A stretch of DNA of 64,000 bases. It comes from an uncultured Ruminiclostridium sp. (GTDB lineage: Bacteria > Bacillota > Clostridia > Oscillospirales > Ruminococcaceae). The stretch covers positions 1-64,000 of the forward strand of contig CAJUQV010000019.1 in NCBI GenBank assembly GCA_910588335.1, given 5' to 3'. Positions within the stretch are counted from its first letter, which is position 1. Each line of letters begins with the position of its first letter. The translations under genes were made by a program, and so were the position numbers. The notes under the pieces are model-generated. The model saw only the letters and a list, made by a program, of their open reading frames with translations, had not been told where the DNA came from and ran no database searches. Shown one piece after another: positions 44,473 to 52,945 of this stretch.

Positions 44473-44937
44473 TACACGGAAATCCAAGGTGCAATAATTC
44501 ATTCGGATCGCGTAAGTCAGTACACAAGCAAAAAATACCGCTGCGCCATCACGGGCTATGGAATTATTCAAAGCATGAACAGTGCCTGCGGGCGCTGTCA
44601 CGACAATGCTCGTTGCGAGAGTATGTGGGTGAGAATGAAGAACAAGTTGTTTTATCTGCGCAGCCGCAATTTTGAAAATTACACTATGGACGAGTTGAAA
44701 ACCATCATTTGGCACTACTTTTTGAGCGATTGGAATAATAGGCGAATTTGTTCGGCGATTGGCGGTGTGCTGCCGGCAGTGAAACGGCGTAATTATTACA
44801 CAGCTTTAAACGCGGCTGCATGAGCGTTCCAACTATGCGGTCTTATCAGCACCGATATTCACTCCGCTCCGTTAATATCGGTGTTGATTCAAAAAAACTC
44901 GAATTTTTTGAGAAAATCGTGTAAAGTAATATTAACA
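44473..44937 (+). mobile_element. IS3-family (IS150-like) right-end remnant, copy 2
   Basis: An open frame without a start encodes GAIIHSDRVSQYTSKKYR (one catalytic Asp), GRCHDNARCESMWVRMKNK (Glu) and the C-terminal WHYFLSDWNNRRIC, ending at 44823. This is about 27 residues longer at its N-terminus than copy 1. A hairpin (CACCGATATT...AATATCGGTG) and an IS end similar to that of copy 1 follow. A short coding-like tail (NYLKFKQIMQNGNTAISARN) lies at about 44950-45040 and may belong to the gene the IS entered. No left end is present. Confidence 0.75.
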
Positions 44938-45047
44938 CAATCATATTGTCAAACAGATGAGAATTATCTCAAATTCAAGCAGATCATGCAAAACGGTAAT
45001 ACGGCTATATCCGCAAGAAATTTCTCAATTCGCTTGAGGGGATAGGA

Positions 45048-46103
45048 TTACAGCATAGTTAAACATTCTTGCAGTAAATGAGACACTTGACGGTCTATGG
45101 TAAATAATTCCTGAAATAAGGATTTAAGTTCCGCTCTGGTAGATAATTTATTCAACAATTCATCGATGTTTTTGGGCGCACAAAAGAAAGTTTCCGACGA
45201 AACACCCAATAGCCCCCAAATTTTCCATGCCTGATCATGAAAACGAAGATGCAAATCCGATGCATCCAAAAGGAGCTTTTTACATTTTTTGTCGCCAGCC
45301 ATAGGCGTCAGCGTGTTCCGATAACATTCGGACGCATGCCACCTGGTTTCTATGGCAAGACCGTTTATTTGATTTAACCACTTGCCAAGCTTTTTTCCGT
45401 CTTGTTCCGTTCCTAACTTCTGATATATCTTTTGCTCCAGCTTATTCCTGTTGCCGGTATTTAAGTGCCGTATCATATGATCGAGGGATTCTGACAAGGA
45501 GATCGTACTGTCATATTTATCCGTTATGAAAACAATATTGCTGAGCTTATGATACCAATCCTTGTCAAGCTGCGGTAAACGGCGGGATTTCATTAGGTAC
45601 GGAAGATTTTTATCATCATCGTATCCTGTTACCACACCCCACAAATCGCCAAGACTCAATTTTATCATGACAGGCTGTTTCTCCTCTACAGCCTGCTTTA
45701 TTCTTTCAAACAGTATATTTGCCTCTGTATCTTTGTTCATTGACTCATAGTGATAACCGGACGCGTATAACGCTAAGGATAAACGATCAAGGGCGGTCTC
45801 CGAAAATTCGTCTGCCGAGTACGGTTTGTCGAACGAATTACCGATTTCTTTATCTATCCAAAAATATGCGCATCCGGTTATTGTGATCAAATATTGATAT
45901 ATTTTAAGGTGATGTTTATTGATAAAAAGTTCGTTTTTGCAATCTCCGCACTTTATACAACTGCGTTGATGCTTGCCACAGAAAAAAGGAGTGTCCTCTG
46001 TGTAAGCGTCCCGATATAAAAGAATGGAAGAAAGGGCGCCAAAAAAAGAGTTCCTCTGTGCATTTACAGGAAAAGAGACTAAGTTTTCAATATTTTTTAT
46101 CAT
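45048..46103 (-). CDS. BtrH-like (papain-fold-like) protein
   Basis: About 351 residues from the ATG at 46103, chosen because GGAGATAAAA precedes it (another ATG is 12 bases upstream). The pattern is that of the BtrH N-terminal/DUF4872-like group: an N-terminal stretch with a Cys-rich insertion (CGKHQRSCIKCGDCKNE) and then PVMIKLSLGDLWGVVTGYDDD near residues 150-170. The C-terminal half is helical (HASECYRN; LHLRFHDQAWKIWGLL). The C-terminal part of the MerR fusion at 47366 has the same order of segments. BtrH is an acyl-transfer protein of butirosin synthesis; here no biosynthetic cluster is present and the function is unknown. Confidence 0.6.
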   Translation of the reverse strand: MIKNIENLVSFPVNAQRNSFFGALSSILLYRDAYTEDTPFFCGKHQRSCIKCGDCKNELFINKHHLKIYQYLITITGCAYFWIDKEIGNSFDKPYSADEFSETALDRLSLALYASGYHYESMNKDTEANILFERIKQAVEEKQPVMIKLSLGDLWGVVTGYDDDKNLPYLMKSRRLPQLDKDWYHKLSNIVFITDKYDSTISLSESLDHMIRHLNTGNRNKLEQKIYQKLGTEQDGKKLGKWLNQINGLAIETRWHASECYRNTLTPMAGDKKCKKLLLDASDLHLRFHDQAWKIWGLLGVSSETFFCAPKNIDELLNKLSTRAELKSLFQELFTIDRQVSHLLQECLTML

Positions 46104-46429
46104 TTTTATCTCCATTCTGCCGCAAAAGCGTCAGCACAAATAGAGAAGAAAGAGTGCTGAAAAGCGGCGTGTTTTGGTGTATAATTGTTATTGGGAAGAA
46201 GGCACACTACAACGCACGGCAGGAGGAGTCGTAGAAGTGCTTTCTCGCTTTAAACAGTATTTTTTAATCAGTGTTAGAATCATCTTTTCAAGCACAAATA
46301 AGTGTTGACTTAGAGCACGTACGCTAAGAATTGTTTTAGCACCTGTTAAATTGTGGATGATTCAGTCCCTGCCTTCGTCCTCAAATTTTTATTAGGAAGA
46401 AGAATATTTGAAAGTCGTGTATCCTATTT

Positions 46430-46751
46430 GCTGTGGAGTACACGTGCGGGAGTTTATTTCAAATCTGCATTGGCGTAAGTTGCATATGCAGCCGTGAAAG
46501 CTACTGACAATTCTTATTATCGTTTGAAGTATTAGCGGATTTCTAAACGCCGAAGCAAGGAACGAGCTATTATTGCTATTGCACGTATGATTCACACTGC
46601 TGTTTTTCAAATGATGTGTACCGGCGAGTCTTGGAATCCCACCGATTTATTAAAAACAGATATGCCTGAAATTCTCAAAGAAAAGCAATTGGCAAAGGCT
46701 GTTAAACAAGCAACCAAATTTTTTGGATTACAAGGTTTGACCGTAACTTAA
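46430..46751 (+). pseudogene. IS110-family transposase, C-terminal remnant
   Basis: The plus strand reads AVKATDNSYYRLKY, stop, RISKRRSKERAIIAIARM, then CTGESWNPTDLLKTDMPE, closely matching the C-terminal Tnp_20 region of IS110/IS116 proteins. Two in-frame stops (TAA near 46476 and TAG near 46533) and no start or catalytic DEDD part remain. It is an old remnant. The DNA from 46116 to 46430 shows no gene. Confidence 0.7.
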
Positions 46752-46848
46752 AGTTTGGCTTTATCTTTCTTCGCTAACTCTGCAAAATTTCTTTCTCTTG
46801 CAGGGCTTTTTTCCTTATGCCTGTTGGGCAGTGTAACGCTTAATTCTT

Positions 46849-47361
46849 TCACGCTAATTCCTCCATGTGATTGATTGTTTTGCAGAGTTTGAATTGAGCC
46901 TCAAATCTGTTTCTGCCGCCTTCAACGGCAACTATATGGAACCCGCATTTATTGGTGTAAAAATAGTGATTGCGGTATGAGACAGCAGGAGTTTCCGCAT
47001 ACCATGTCTTAACCTTCGGATACATATGCTCCACAAAACGCCATGCCGTGCTGCCATATCCATTGCCGCTCAGGTCGGTGTCAATAAAAATATTTCCAAG
47101 GAAACCCGAACCGTGTTCCTCATGGATAAATAATATGATTGCGCCTATAGGCGTGCCCTTAAGATCAATGCGATAGGATGTGGCTTCGGGATTAAATCCC
47201 CATTCCTCCAAAAAGCTGCCGTCATCGTAACCCGGCGGTCCGCCTGCGGGTTTTTGAAAAAACAGTTGCGAGTCGTTGTCGAAACAACGTTTCATAATAG
47301 GAGTCAGAAGCGGAATATCCTCTTTTACCATTGGTGTAAATGTCAATCGTTCAAATTCCAT
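46849..47361 (-). CDS. GNAT-family N-acetyltransferase
   Basis: 170 residues of the RimI/GNAT type with a divergent acetyl-CoA loop: FIDTDLSGNGYGSTAWRFVE (about 90-109), followed by the YRNHYFYTNKCGFHIV strand-helix. The substrate is unknown. It directly follows the MerR fusion gene with 4 bases between (that gene ends at 47366), so the two are co-expressed and may act on the same compound. Confidence 0.8.
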   Translation of the reverse strand: MEFERLTFTPMVKEDIPLLTPIMKRCFDNDSQLFFQKPAGGPPGYDDGSFLEEWGFNPEATSYRIDLKGTPIGAIILFIHEEHGSGFLGNIFIDTDLSGNGYGSTAWRFVEHMYPKVKTWYAETPAVSYRNHYFYTNKCGFHIVAVEGGRNRFEAQFKLCKTINHMEELA

Positions 47362-47365
47362 TGTT

Positions 47366-49990
47366 TTACCTCCGTATGTTTTTATTCAGTATCTTTACAA
47401 CCTCGTCGATAATATCACCGCATTCGCGAATTCTTGCGGCGATTTTTTCACGTCTCTCGGGAGTTTGCAGCGTTTCAAGCGTTATATTGAAGCCGCCTCC
47501 GAGAGCTTCGAGATCGTTTTCGCCGTCGTTGTGCCAAATATCGGCGGTGCGTTTGTACAAGAGACTAATGTCGTAAAGATATGTCATATCGGGATTTAAT
47601 TCATTTGCGCGCCGTAAAAAATTATGGCAGCAACAGCCGTTTGTGGCAAGCGCGAAAACGAAATTAACATACATTGACCGCGCGTCAAATTCTTCGGATT
47701 TCATTTTCTCAAAATATCCGTTTTCAATGTCATTCGCCCATTTACGGAAAGCAGGAGCACCGAAGCAATATTTACCGTTGTCGGTTGTCAGAAGCATAGG
47801 CAGAGCATAAATTGCTTCACGGTAAATTTCCGCAGTATCCTTTTGTTCGTTTTTCTCGCCAACAAATATCCAGCCGTTTTTATCGGTGTCGTATCCCATC
47901 GCTTTATCACAGGAAATACGCTGCGGCTCGCTGTTATCTCCCGAAATATATATGAGTGTTTTTCCGTACTCCTCGTAACCCGCAAACACACCGCACGGCT
48001 GATCAGAATATCCCGTGAATATAACGGGAATGCCTTTGTCAATATAGGCAATGAGTTTTTTCAGATACGTTTCTTTGTTTTTAAGAAGCTCACGGTTAAA
48101 AACATACGCGGCTGAATAACCGCACTTTTCAAAAACACCCTCAAAAAATTTTCTGTCGCCGTTGACTTGATAATATGCGTTCACGCCGTTGCCGGAAAAC
48201 GGCTGTCTATAATGCTGAGCAAACAGGTCACCAGTAAGTCCGGCAAAAAACAGATAATCATACTCCTTTTCTCCAAGACATTCCATTACATATGCGACAC
48301 TCCCGTTGAACCGATAAATTTCACCGTACTCTTCTATAATAAGACGGTGAATAATCGGGATAAGGTTATTGCTTCGCCTTGTATTTACAGTAAGTTCCCG
48401 GTTTTTTATTTTATTTCGCTGAGAATACGCAAGCTGTGAAATACTGATTTTTCTGAAATATTTCATTCCCTGACCGTTAGAGCCGATAACGATCGGATAT
48501 GCTTCTTCACGGTCCAGATCAAGGGACATATACGGAAAATCGGTTCCGCAATACCGTATTTCACCGTTTATTATGACCGCCAAATGCTTTTGTCCGACAA
48601 TCCATGTGACATGATTATATTCGTTTGGCTTGATACAACCCCTGCTCGGGAAATTATAAAGATCGTGAAAAATCGGTTGGTGAAAGCTGATTGCTTCTTC
48701 CCGACAGTTCGAATGGTTATTCATATTGATACCGAAATCCATAATTTTCAGATTTACTCCGCTGTTATAGCTGTCGGAACCGTGATAAAAAACAATGCTG
48801 CTTTCGCTGTCACCGTAGCCGAACTGCTCGTCGTCCATTGGTACGCGAAAATCTATATCTACTCTGAACGGCAGCTTTACAGACACGTTTGTGTTAAGCG
48901 TCCGTGTGGAGATCCAGCCGGTATATTCGGCTTCGCCGCTGTCAAGTACTCGGTAATGAGGGTCATTGATAGGCGTAATCTTATCAAGCGCGACCTCCTT
49001 TTTCCACAACATCGGATTTTGACCGTTGATCTCGTCTTCCGTAATATCCGTGATTTCGACAGGTCTTGGATAAAGCGTTGCATTCGGAATTCTTTTTTTT
49101 ACAGGAATATATAACGCAACAAGCTGTCTGCGTTCGTCGGGAGAGATGAGATTTTCTGTCATTGCGGCGTGGCGCAGACTGCCATCCGGCGCGTAATCTA
49201 TTTGATAAAACTTATTTTCGTCAAAGCTTTTTATCAGAGCGCGAAAAGACTGATTCATATCGTCATCGAGATATAGATTTACCGCGGCAAACAGTCCTCC
49301 GTCAAAAGTTAAATCCGTAAAGTCGCTGTCGTTTACAAAGTCATCGTCAATTCTTGAGATCATAACTTCATTTTCATATTCTCGATACTCAAATCTTTCG
49401 TGACAATCTGCTTTCATACCGTTCAACTGAATATAACGCGAAAAGGCATCGGCATCGGAGTTTTGCGAATCGGTCTTAAGGTATGAGGATAACACACGCA
49501 TTTTCGGCAGCTTTACAATGTATATATTAAGAGGACGCGCAAGCCTTGCAGATACCTCGGAAAGCTGTTCCATACTGACACTTTCCCGAACGGTAAGCTG
49601 CTTGTCCATTTCCTCGTACAAAAGAGGCAGTGCGGAGATATGCTTGATGCCTTTTTCGATCATTTTATTCAAAAAATCGTTAATAATGCGTTTAAGTTCA
49701 GACAACGCCGTGACCTCGCGGTCTATTTCACTAAGCCTGTCCACAAAAACCTGCGTGATGTCCGATGTTTCACGGCTGTCGTAAATTCTTACAATGTCTT
49801 TTATGGGTATCTGCATTTTGCGAAGTACCATGATCTGCCGCAGCCTTTGTACATTCTGCTCATCATAATAGCGGTATTTTTCAAACTGCGGACGAACGCT
49901 TGTGATAAGCCCCGCTTCCTCGTAATAACGCAGTGTTCTTGACGATAATCCGAGCTGCGTGCTTAGGTCGGTTATTTTTATCAAGCACAT
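47366..49990 (-). CDS. MerR regulator fused to sensor, laminin-G-like and BtrH-like domains
   Basis: 874 residues. Residues 1-70 are a MerR winged helix (LSTQLGLSSRTLRYYEEAGL; KYRYYDEQNVQRLRQI), followed by a coiled coil (about 80-125) and a GyrI-like effector region (about 130-300). Next is a beta-rich segment of about 200 residues (330-540) that looks like a concanavalin/laminin-G sandwich (FRVDIDFRVPMDDEQFG; NEYNHVTWIVGQKHLAVIING). The C-terminal 310 residues resemble BtrH/DUF4872-like proteins: VIFTGYSDQPCGVFAGYEE, then helices with CCCHNFL. Typical MerR proteins have 110-280 residues, so this is an unusual fusion. It is in operon with a GNAT and has a MerR-type promoter at 50015-50049. 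The role may be sensing and modifying a small molecule; this is inference. Confidence 0.75.
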   Translation of the reverse strand: MCLIKITDLSTQLGLSSRTLRYYEEAGLITSVRPQFEKYRYYDEQNVQRLRQIMVLRKMQIPIKDIVRIYDSRETSDITQVFVDRLSEIDREVTALSELKRIINDFLNKMIEKGIKHISALPLLYEEMDKQLTVRESVSMEQLSEVSARLARPLNIYIVKLPKMRVLSSYLKTDSQNSDADAFSRYIQLNGMKADCHERFEYREYENEVMISRIDDDFVNDSDFTDLTFDGGLFAAVNLYLDDDMNQSFRALIKSFDENKFYQIDYAPDGSLRHAAMTENLISPDERRQLVALYIPVKKRIPNATLYPRPVEITDITEDEINGQNPMLWKKEVALDKITPINDPHYRVLDSGEAEYTGWISTRTLNTNVSVKLPFRVDIDFRVPMDDEQFGYGDSESSIVFYHGSDSYNSGVNLKIMDFGINMNNHSNCREEAISFHQPIFHDLYNFPSRGCIKPNEYNHVTWIVGQKHLAVIINGEIRYCGTDFPYMSLDLDREEAYPIVIGSNGQGMKYFRKISISQLAYSQRNKIKNRELTVNTRRSNNLIPIIHRLIIEEYGEIYRFNGSVAYVMECLGEKEYDYLFFAGLTGDLFAQHYRQPFSGNGVNAYYQVNGDRKFFEGVFEKCGYSAAYVFNRELLKNKETYLKKLIAYIDKGIPVIFTGYSDQPCGVFAGYEEYGKTLIYISGDNSEPQRISCDKAMGYDTDKNGWIFVGEKNEQKDTAEIYREAIYALPMLLTTDNGKYCFGAPAFRKWANDIENGYFEKMKSEEFDARSMYVNFVFALATNGCCCHNFLRRANELNPDMTYLYDISLLYKRTADIWHNDGENDLEALGGGFNITLETLQTPERREKIAARIRECGDIIDEVVKILNKNIRR

Positions 49991-50014
49991 ACTTGCCTCT
50001 CCTTTCTATAAAAA

Positions 50015-50049
50015 AGTATATCACTTGACGTTGCGTCAAAGTCAAGTGA
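50015..50049 (-). promoter_or_regulatory. MerR-type promoter with 19-base spacer and dyad
   Basis: On the minus strand, TTGACT (50045-50040) and TATACT (50020-50015) are separated by 19 bases, the over-long spacing characteristic of MerR-activated promoters. A perfect dyad, TCACTTGAC (50021-50029) and GTCAAGTGA (50041-50049), sits on the spacer. It reads into the MerR fusion gene, suggesting autoregulation. Confidence 0.75.
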
Positions 50050-50643
50050 TTGGTTATATAATTTTATATTATTTTTGATATTGGATTATTCTTATGTATA
50101 TGTGTATGTGAATGACAATCAAAAGCATATGCAAAAATTTATAAAACTATTTCTGTAAAATGTTTTTGAATTAACTATTTTAATATGATGCAAAAATAAT
50201 TGAAAACGGTGAAAGAATTGCTCAATCTTGAGATTTGACAATAGGAGTTACCAACATCGATTAATAATACTGTTATGAAGTCCCCTTCTGTCAATTGGCA
50301 AATTAGCTAAAAAAGCTAATTAAAATTTGTGAGGGAAAAACATCAACAATTGAAAGCATATGATGATAGCCTAAAAACAGATTCCGGCATTAGCCACTCT
50401 GTTTTGGATTGGATACCACAGGCTAATGACTACGCCGTAGGTTTTGCTATCTAATCGCGTGGATCACAATTGTGTAATATTATTCATGGTGACTCCTCCT
50501 TGTATGTGGTATCTCAGCTGTTTTTTTATATTTTAGCAGAGTAATCCACGTTTTGCAAGTTAGGGGTCACTTCATATTATCTAATTCCAAGTAAAAAGTA
50601 GACATACGCTCCGATCGCTGGATTTGTCTGATTTTTATTTGGA
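50050..50643. other. Gene-free stretch with hints of a lost gene
   Basis: AT-rich. The only coding hint is on the minus strand: a strong ribosome site AAGGAGGAG and an ATG at 50487 followed by just seven codons (MNNITQL) and a stop at 50464. It may be the head of a deleted gene. A small palindrome TTAGCT-AAAA-AGCTAA lies around 50306-50322. I see nothing else. Confidence 0.3.
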
Positions 50644-50711
50644 TTTAGTATAATATCAATCTTTGGCCAAAGTATAAACAAATAATACGGTTGACCAAAG
50701 ATTGATATAAA
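50644..50711. repeat. Variable-hairpin repeat, copy G
   Basis: ATATCAATCTTTGG (50653-50666) pairs with CCAAAGATTGATAT (50695-50708). Flanks AGTATA and TATAAA match the ends of the other copies; one hairpin only. Confidence 0.5.
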
Positions 50712-50749
50712 CTTCCGTGTGAGCAGATTCTTTAATGGGAGAACATTTT

Positions 50750-51559
50750 TTATCCTTCTACGACGATTTCACCCTCTCCGTCAGTCACAATATTCAGATA
50801 ATCGTATAAGTAATCAATCCTTTTCTCGTATCCCCCCAGCCTTTCTTCCAGCAATGTCCTTTCCTCTTCCTCCTTCTTCTCCAGCTTGCTCTGAGCCGCG
50901 AGATTTATGGTATAAACCGTTACCGTCAGAAAAGCGAACGCCGTCAATCCCGCTGTTAAGGGATTTAAATATCCCTTACTCTCCTTACGTTCATTGATAA
51001 GCGAACGAATCGGAGTTTTTGTAAGGGCGGTTCTCAGGGCTAAGTACAAGGGGACAGAAATTATCACCGCAAGAACCGCGTTTACCGAAGAAGTTACCGC
51101 GTTTGTGCCAACAGCTATCCACGCCGCTTCAACTGTGCCGCCTATTATAAGCACCGTAAAAAAAGATTTTATGAGATACAGCACTATATAAGTGAGCTGT
51201 CCGAGCACCGCCGCCAAAATTGTTGAGGCAATGGGGATTTTTCCTTCCTTATTCCGCTTGTTCAGCTTTCCCGCCACAAAACCCATGGCAAATTTGGATA
51301 TAAACGTATATGGGGCTGAAAGGACATATGCGGGATTAAAAAGGTCGTAAAGAGCCGCTCCTATTCCGCTGGCAATTCCTCCCGTACTTCCGCAGAACAG
51401 CAGTCCCGCCAGAAGGCACATGGAATTACCCAGATGTATTCTTGTCACCAATAGTCCGTTGGGTATGGGGAAGGAAAGATAATTTCCCACAAATACCAGC
51501 GCCGCCATTAAGCCGACGGTGACTGTTTTCATAATTTTATTGCCTGCCGTACGTTCCAT
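50750..51559 (-). CDS. ECF transporter S component-like membrane protein
   Basis: 269 residues from the ATG at 51559 (GAAAGGAAAAG upstream; an earlier ATG lacks a site). The first 175 residues are an S-component-like bundle: TVGLMAALVFVGNYLSFPIP, RIHLGNSMCLLAGLLFG, and a GGIASGIGAALYDLF motif, near those of the QueT/FolT/PanT group. These bind a vitamin or precursor and pair with the EcfAAT module, which is not encoded here. An additional membrane segment (about 200-220) and a charged helix (KKEEEERTLLEERLGGYEKR) form an unusual C-terminal extension. No riboswitch was recognised upstream, so the ligand is unknown. Confidence 0.75.
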   Translation of the reverse strand: MERTAGNKIMKTVTVGLMAALVFVGNYLSFPIPNGLLVTRIHLGNSMCLLAGLLFCGSTGGIASGIGAALYDLFNPAYVLSAPYTFISKFAMGFVAGKLNKRNKEGKIPIASTILAAVLGQLTYIVLYLIKSFFTVLIIGGTVEAAWIAVGTNAVTSSVNAVLAVIISVPLYLALRTALTKTPIRSLINERKESKGYLNPLTAGLTAFAFLTVTVYTINLAAQSKLEKKEEEERTLLEERLGGYEKRIDYLYDYLNIVTDGEGEIVVEG

Positions 51560-51739
51560 TTTTGCTTTTCCTTTCGCTTCTTTTTTGATAATTATATTGT
51601 AATCGTAAAATCTGCACAATGCAAATCCGAAATCTTAAAAAACCGCAAGCTTGTTTTTATTTAAATTCAACATAATTTTCCCAAAAACAAAAAAATTATA
51701 TAGCATTGTTAATATAAAAATCCAGAGTTTTTTATAAAA

Positions 51740-51780
51740 AAAACCGCCTCTTTGTTGAAATTCCACAAAGAGGCGATTTT
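51740..51780 (-). terminator. Terminator of the PadR/DUF1700/DUF4097/PspC operon
   Basis: CGCCTCTTTG (51745-51754) pairs with CAAAGAGGCG (51766-51775). On the minus strand it is followed by eight T residues, 40 bases beyond the PspC stop codon. Confidence 0.75.
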
Positions 51781-51819
51781 AGGTCAATATATATTGCGGT
51801 ATAAGGAAAATTTTATTTA

Positions 51820-52020
51820 TCAGAAGGTCTGGGATTTATAGGGAAGTATGCAGGCCATCACGATGTACGCGATAAGCATCGGGAACGCGGCTGTAAACAC
51901 GCTGATAAGCACTGCCAGAAGCCGCACAATATTATAATCCAGATTCAGATACTCCCCGATTCCGCCGCATACGCCGCAGAAAACCCTCTCCTGTTCTATC
52001 TTATATAATTTCTTAGGCAT
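51820..52020 (-). CDS. PspC-domain protein
   Basis: 66 residues from the ATG at 52020 (AAGGAG upstream). PspC domain: RVFCGVCGGIGEYLNLD at about 11-27 followed by one hydrophobic segment (LLAVLISVFTAAFPMLIAYIVMACIL). Such small proteins sit in the inner membrane and act with DUF4097/LiaF-type proteins in envelope stress. It is the last of four co-directional, nearly overlapping genes; it starts 4 bases after the DUF4097 stop codon. Confidence 0.85.
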   Translation of the reverse strand: MPKKLYKIEQERVFCGVCGGIGEYLNLDYNIVRLLAVLISVFTAAFPMLIAYIVMACILPYKSQTF

Positions 52021-52024
52021 TCGA

Positions 52025-52945
52025 TCATTCTCCTTTATCCTTAAAATCAATCCTTACCTCTCCTACTCCCGTTTGTACTTTGAAGTTATACTTGCCGCTT
52101 CCGTTCACGGGAGTGTTGCCGTTGACTCTCACCTGCCCTATTCCCGAATCCACATCAAAACCGTAGTCGGAGGATTTTCCGTAAACAGTCATTTTCACCT
52201 CGCCGCAGCCGTTGTCTATATCCGCGTCGCCGTTTATCTCGCCCTTGTAGGTAAAGGCTCCTATCCCGCTTTTAGCGGTCAACTCATTGCAGACCATATT
52301 GGAAGCGTTCACCTCGCCCACTCCCGAGTCGATTTTGAGCTCGCCGCAGCTGACGTTTTCCAATTTTATAGCGCCTGCGCCGGTATTCATCTTTATTTCC
52401 CCGTCGGAGGTGACGTTTTCCATCTTCATCTCTCCTGCGCCGTTGTCAATTTTAATTTCGCCCGCTTTAAGGTCGTAAAGATACATAGCGCCCGCGCCGT
52501 TATGAACAAAAACATTGTCGTATTCGGCGTTTTCGGGGAAGGTAACGTTTATTTCCGCATTCATGCTGTTTCCGAAGCTGAACATTGTAAAGCCGCGCTT
52601 ATACTTTACATAAAGGGTATCGCCCTTCAACTCGTATCCGAATTTGCTCTCGATTATATTTCTGGTGCGTATGTCTATCTGATCCACATTTCCTCTTCTT
52701 ATATTTACCTTTCCGTAGTCTACGTCTATATTTATATTTTTTACTTCGCTGTTCATAACAGTTTCTCCGTTTTCATTAGAAATATTGTCATCGTACTCTA
52801 CGTGTACTCCACGAAAATCCACCTGAATCGACGGAAAGTGGGTAAACAGTTTCCAGCCGTCGATACAAACCGCCACGGTAACCAAAATAATTCCCAAAAG
52901 TACCGTTGAACCGCCGATTACATATTTTAACGCACCTTTTCTCAT
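52025..52945 (-). CDS. DUF4097 (LiaF-like adhesin) family membrane protein
   Basis: 306 residues. An N-terminal membrane segment (about 8-30) is followed by a beta-solenoid of repeated units of about 19 residues: AGEIKIDNGAGEMKMENVTS, and then GEIKMNTGAGAIKLENVS, GELKIDSGVGEVNASN. This is the DUF4097 pattern. It is expected outside the membrane as an envelope-sensing or adhesin-like partner of the HAAS protein and PspC. Its start overlaps the DUF1700 stop by 4 bases. A damaged, separate DUF4097 gene lies at 35829-36578. Confidence 0.85.
   Translation of the reverse strand: MRKGALKYVIGGSTVLLGIILVTVAVCIDGWKLFTHFPSIQVDFRGVHVEYDDNISNENGETVMNSEVKNINIDVDYGKVNIRRGNVDQIDIRTRNIIESKFGYELKGDTLYVKYKRGFTMFSFGNSMNAEINVTFPENAEYDNVFVHNGAGAMYLYDLKAGEIKIDNGAGEMKMENVTSDGEIKMNTGAGAIKLENVSCGELKIDSGVGEVNASNMVCNELTAKSGIGAFTYKGEINGDADIDNGCGEVKMTVYGKSSDYGFDVDSGIGQVRVNGNTPVNGSGKYNFKVQTGVGEVRIDFKDKGE

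Noticed and set aside
50464..50487. Seven-codon frame with a strong ribosome site as a leader peptide
   Set aside because: No regulatory hairpins and no gene follow within 400 bases on that strand. A deleted gene start is more likely.
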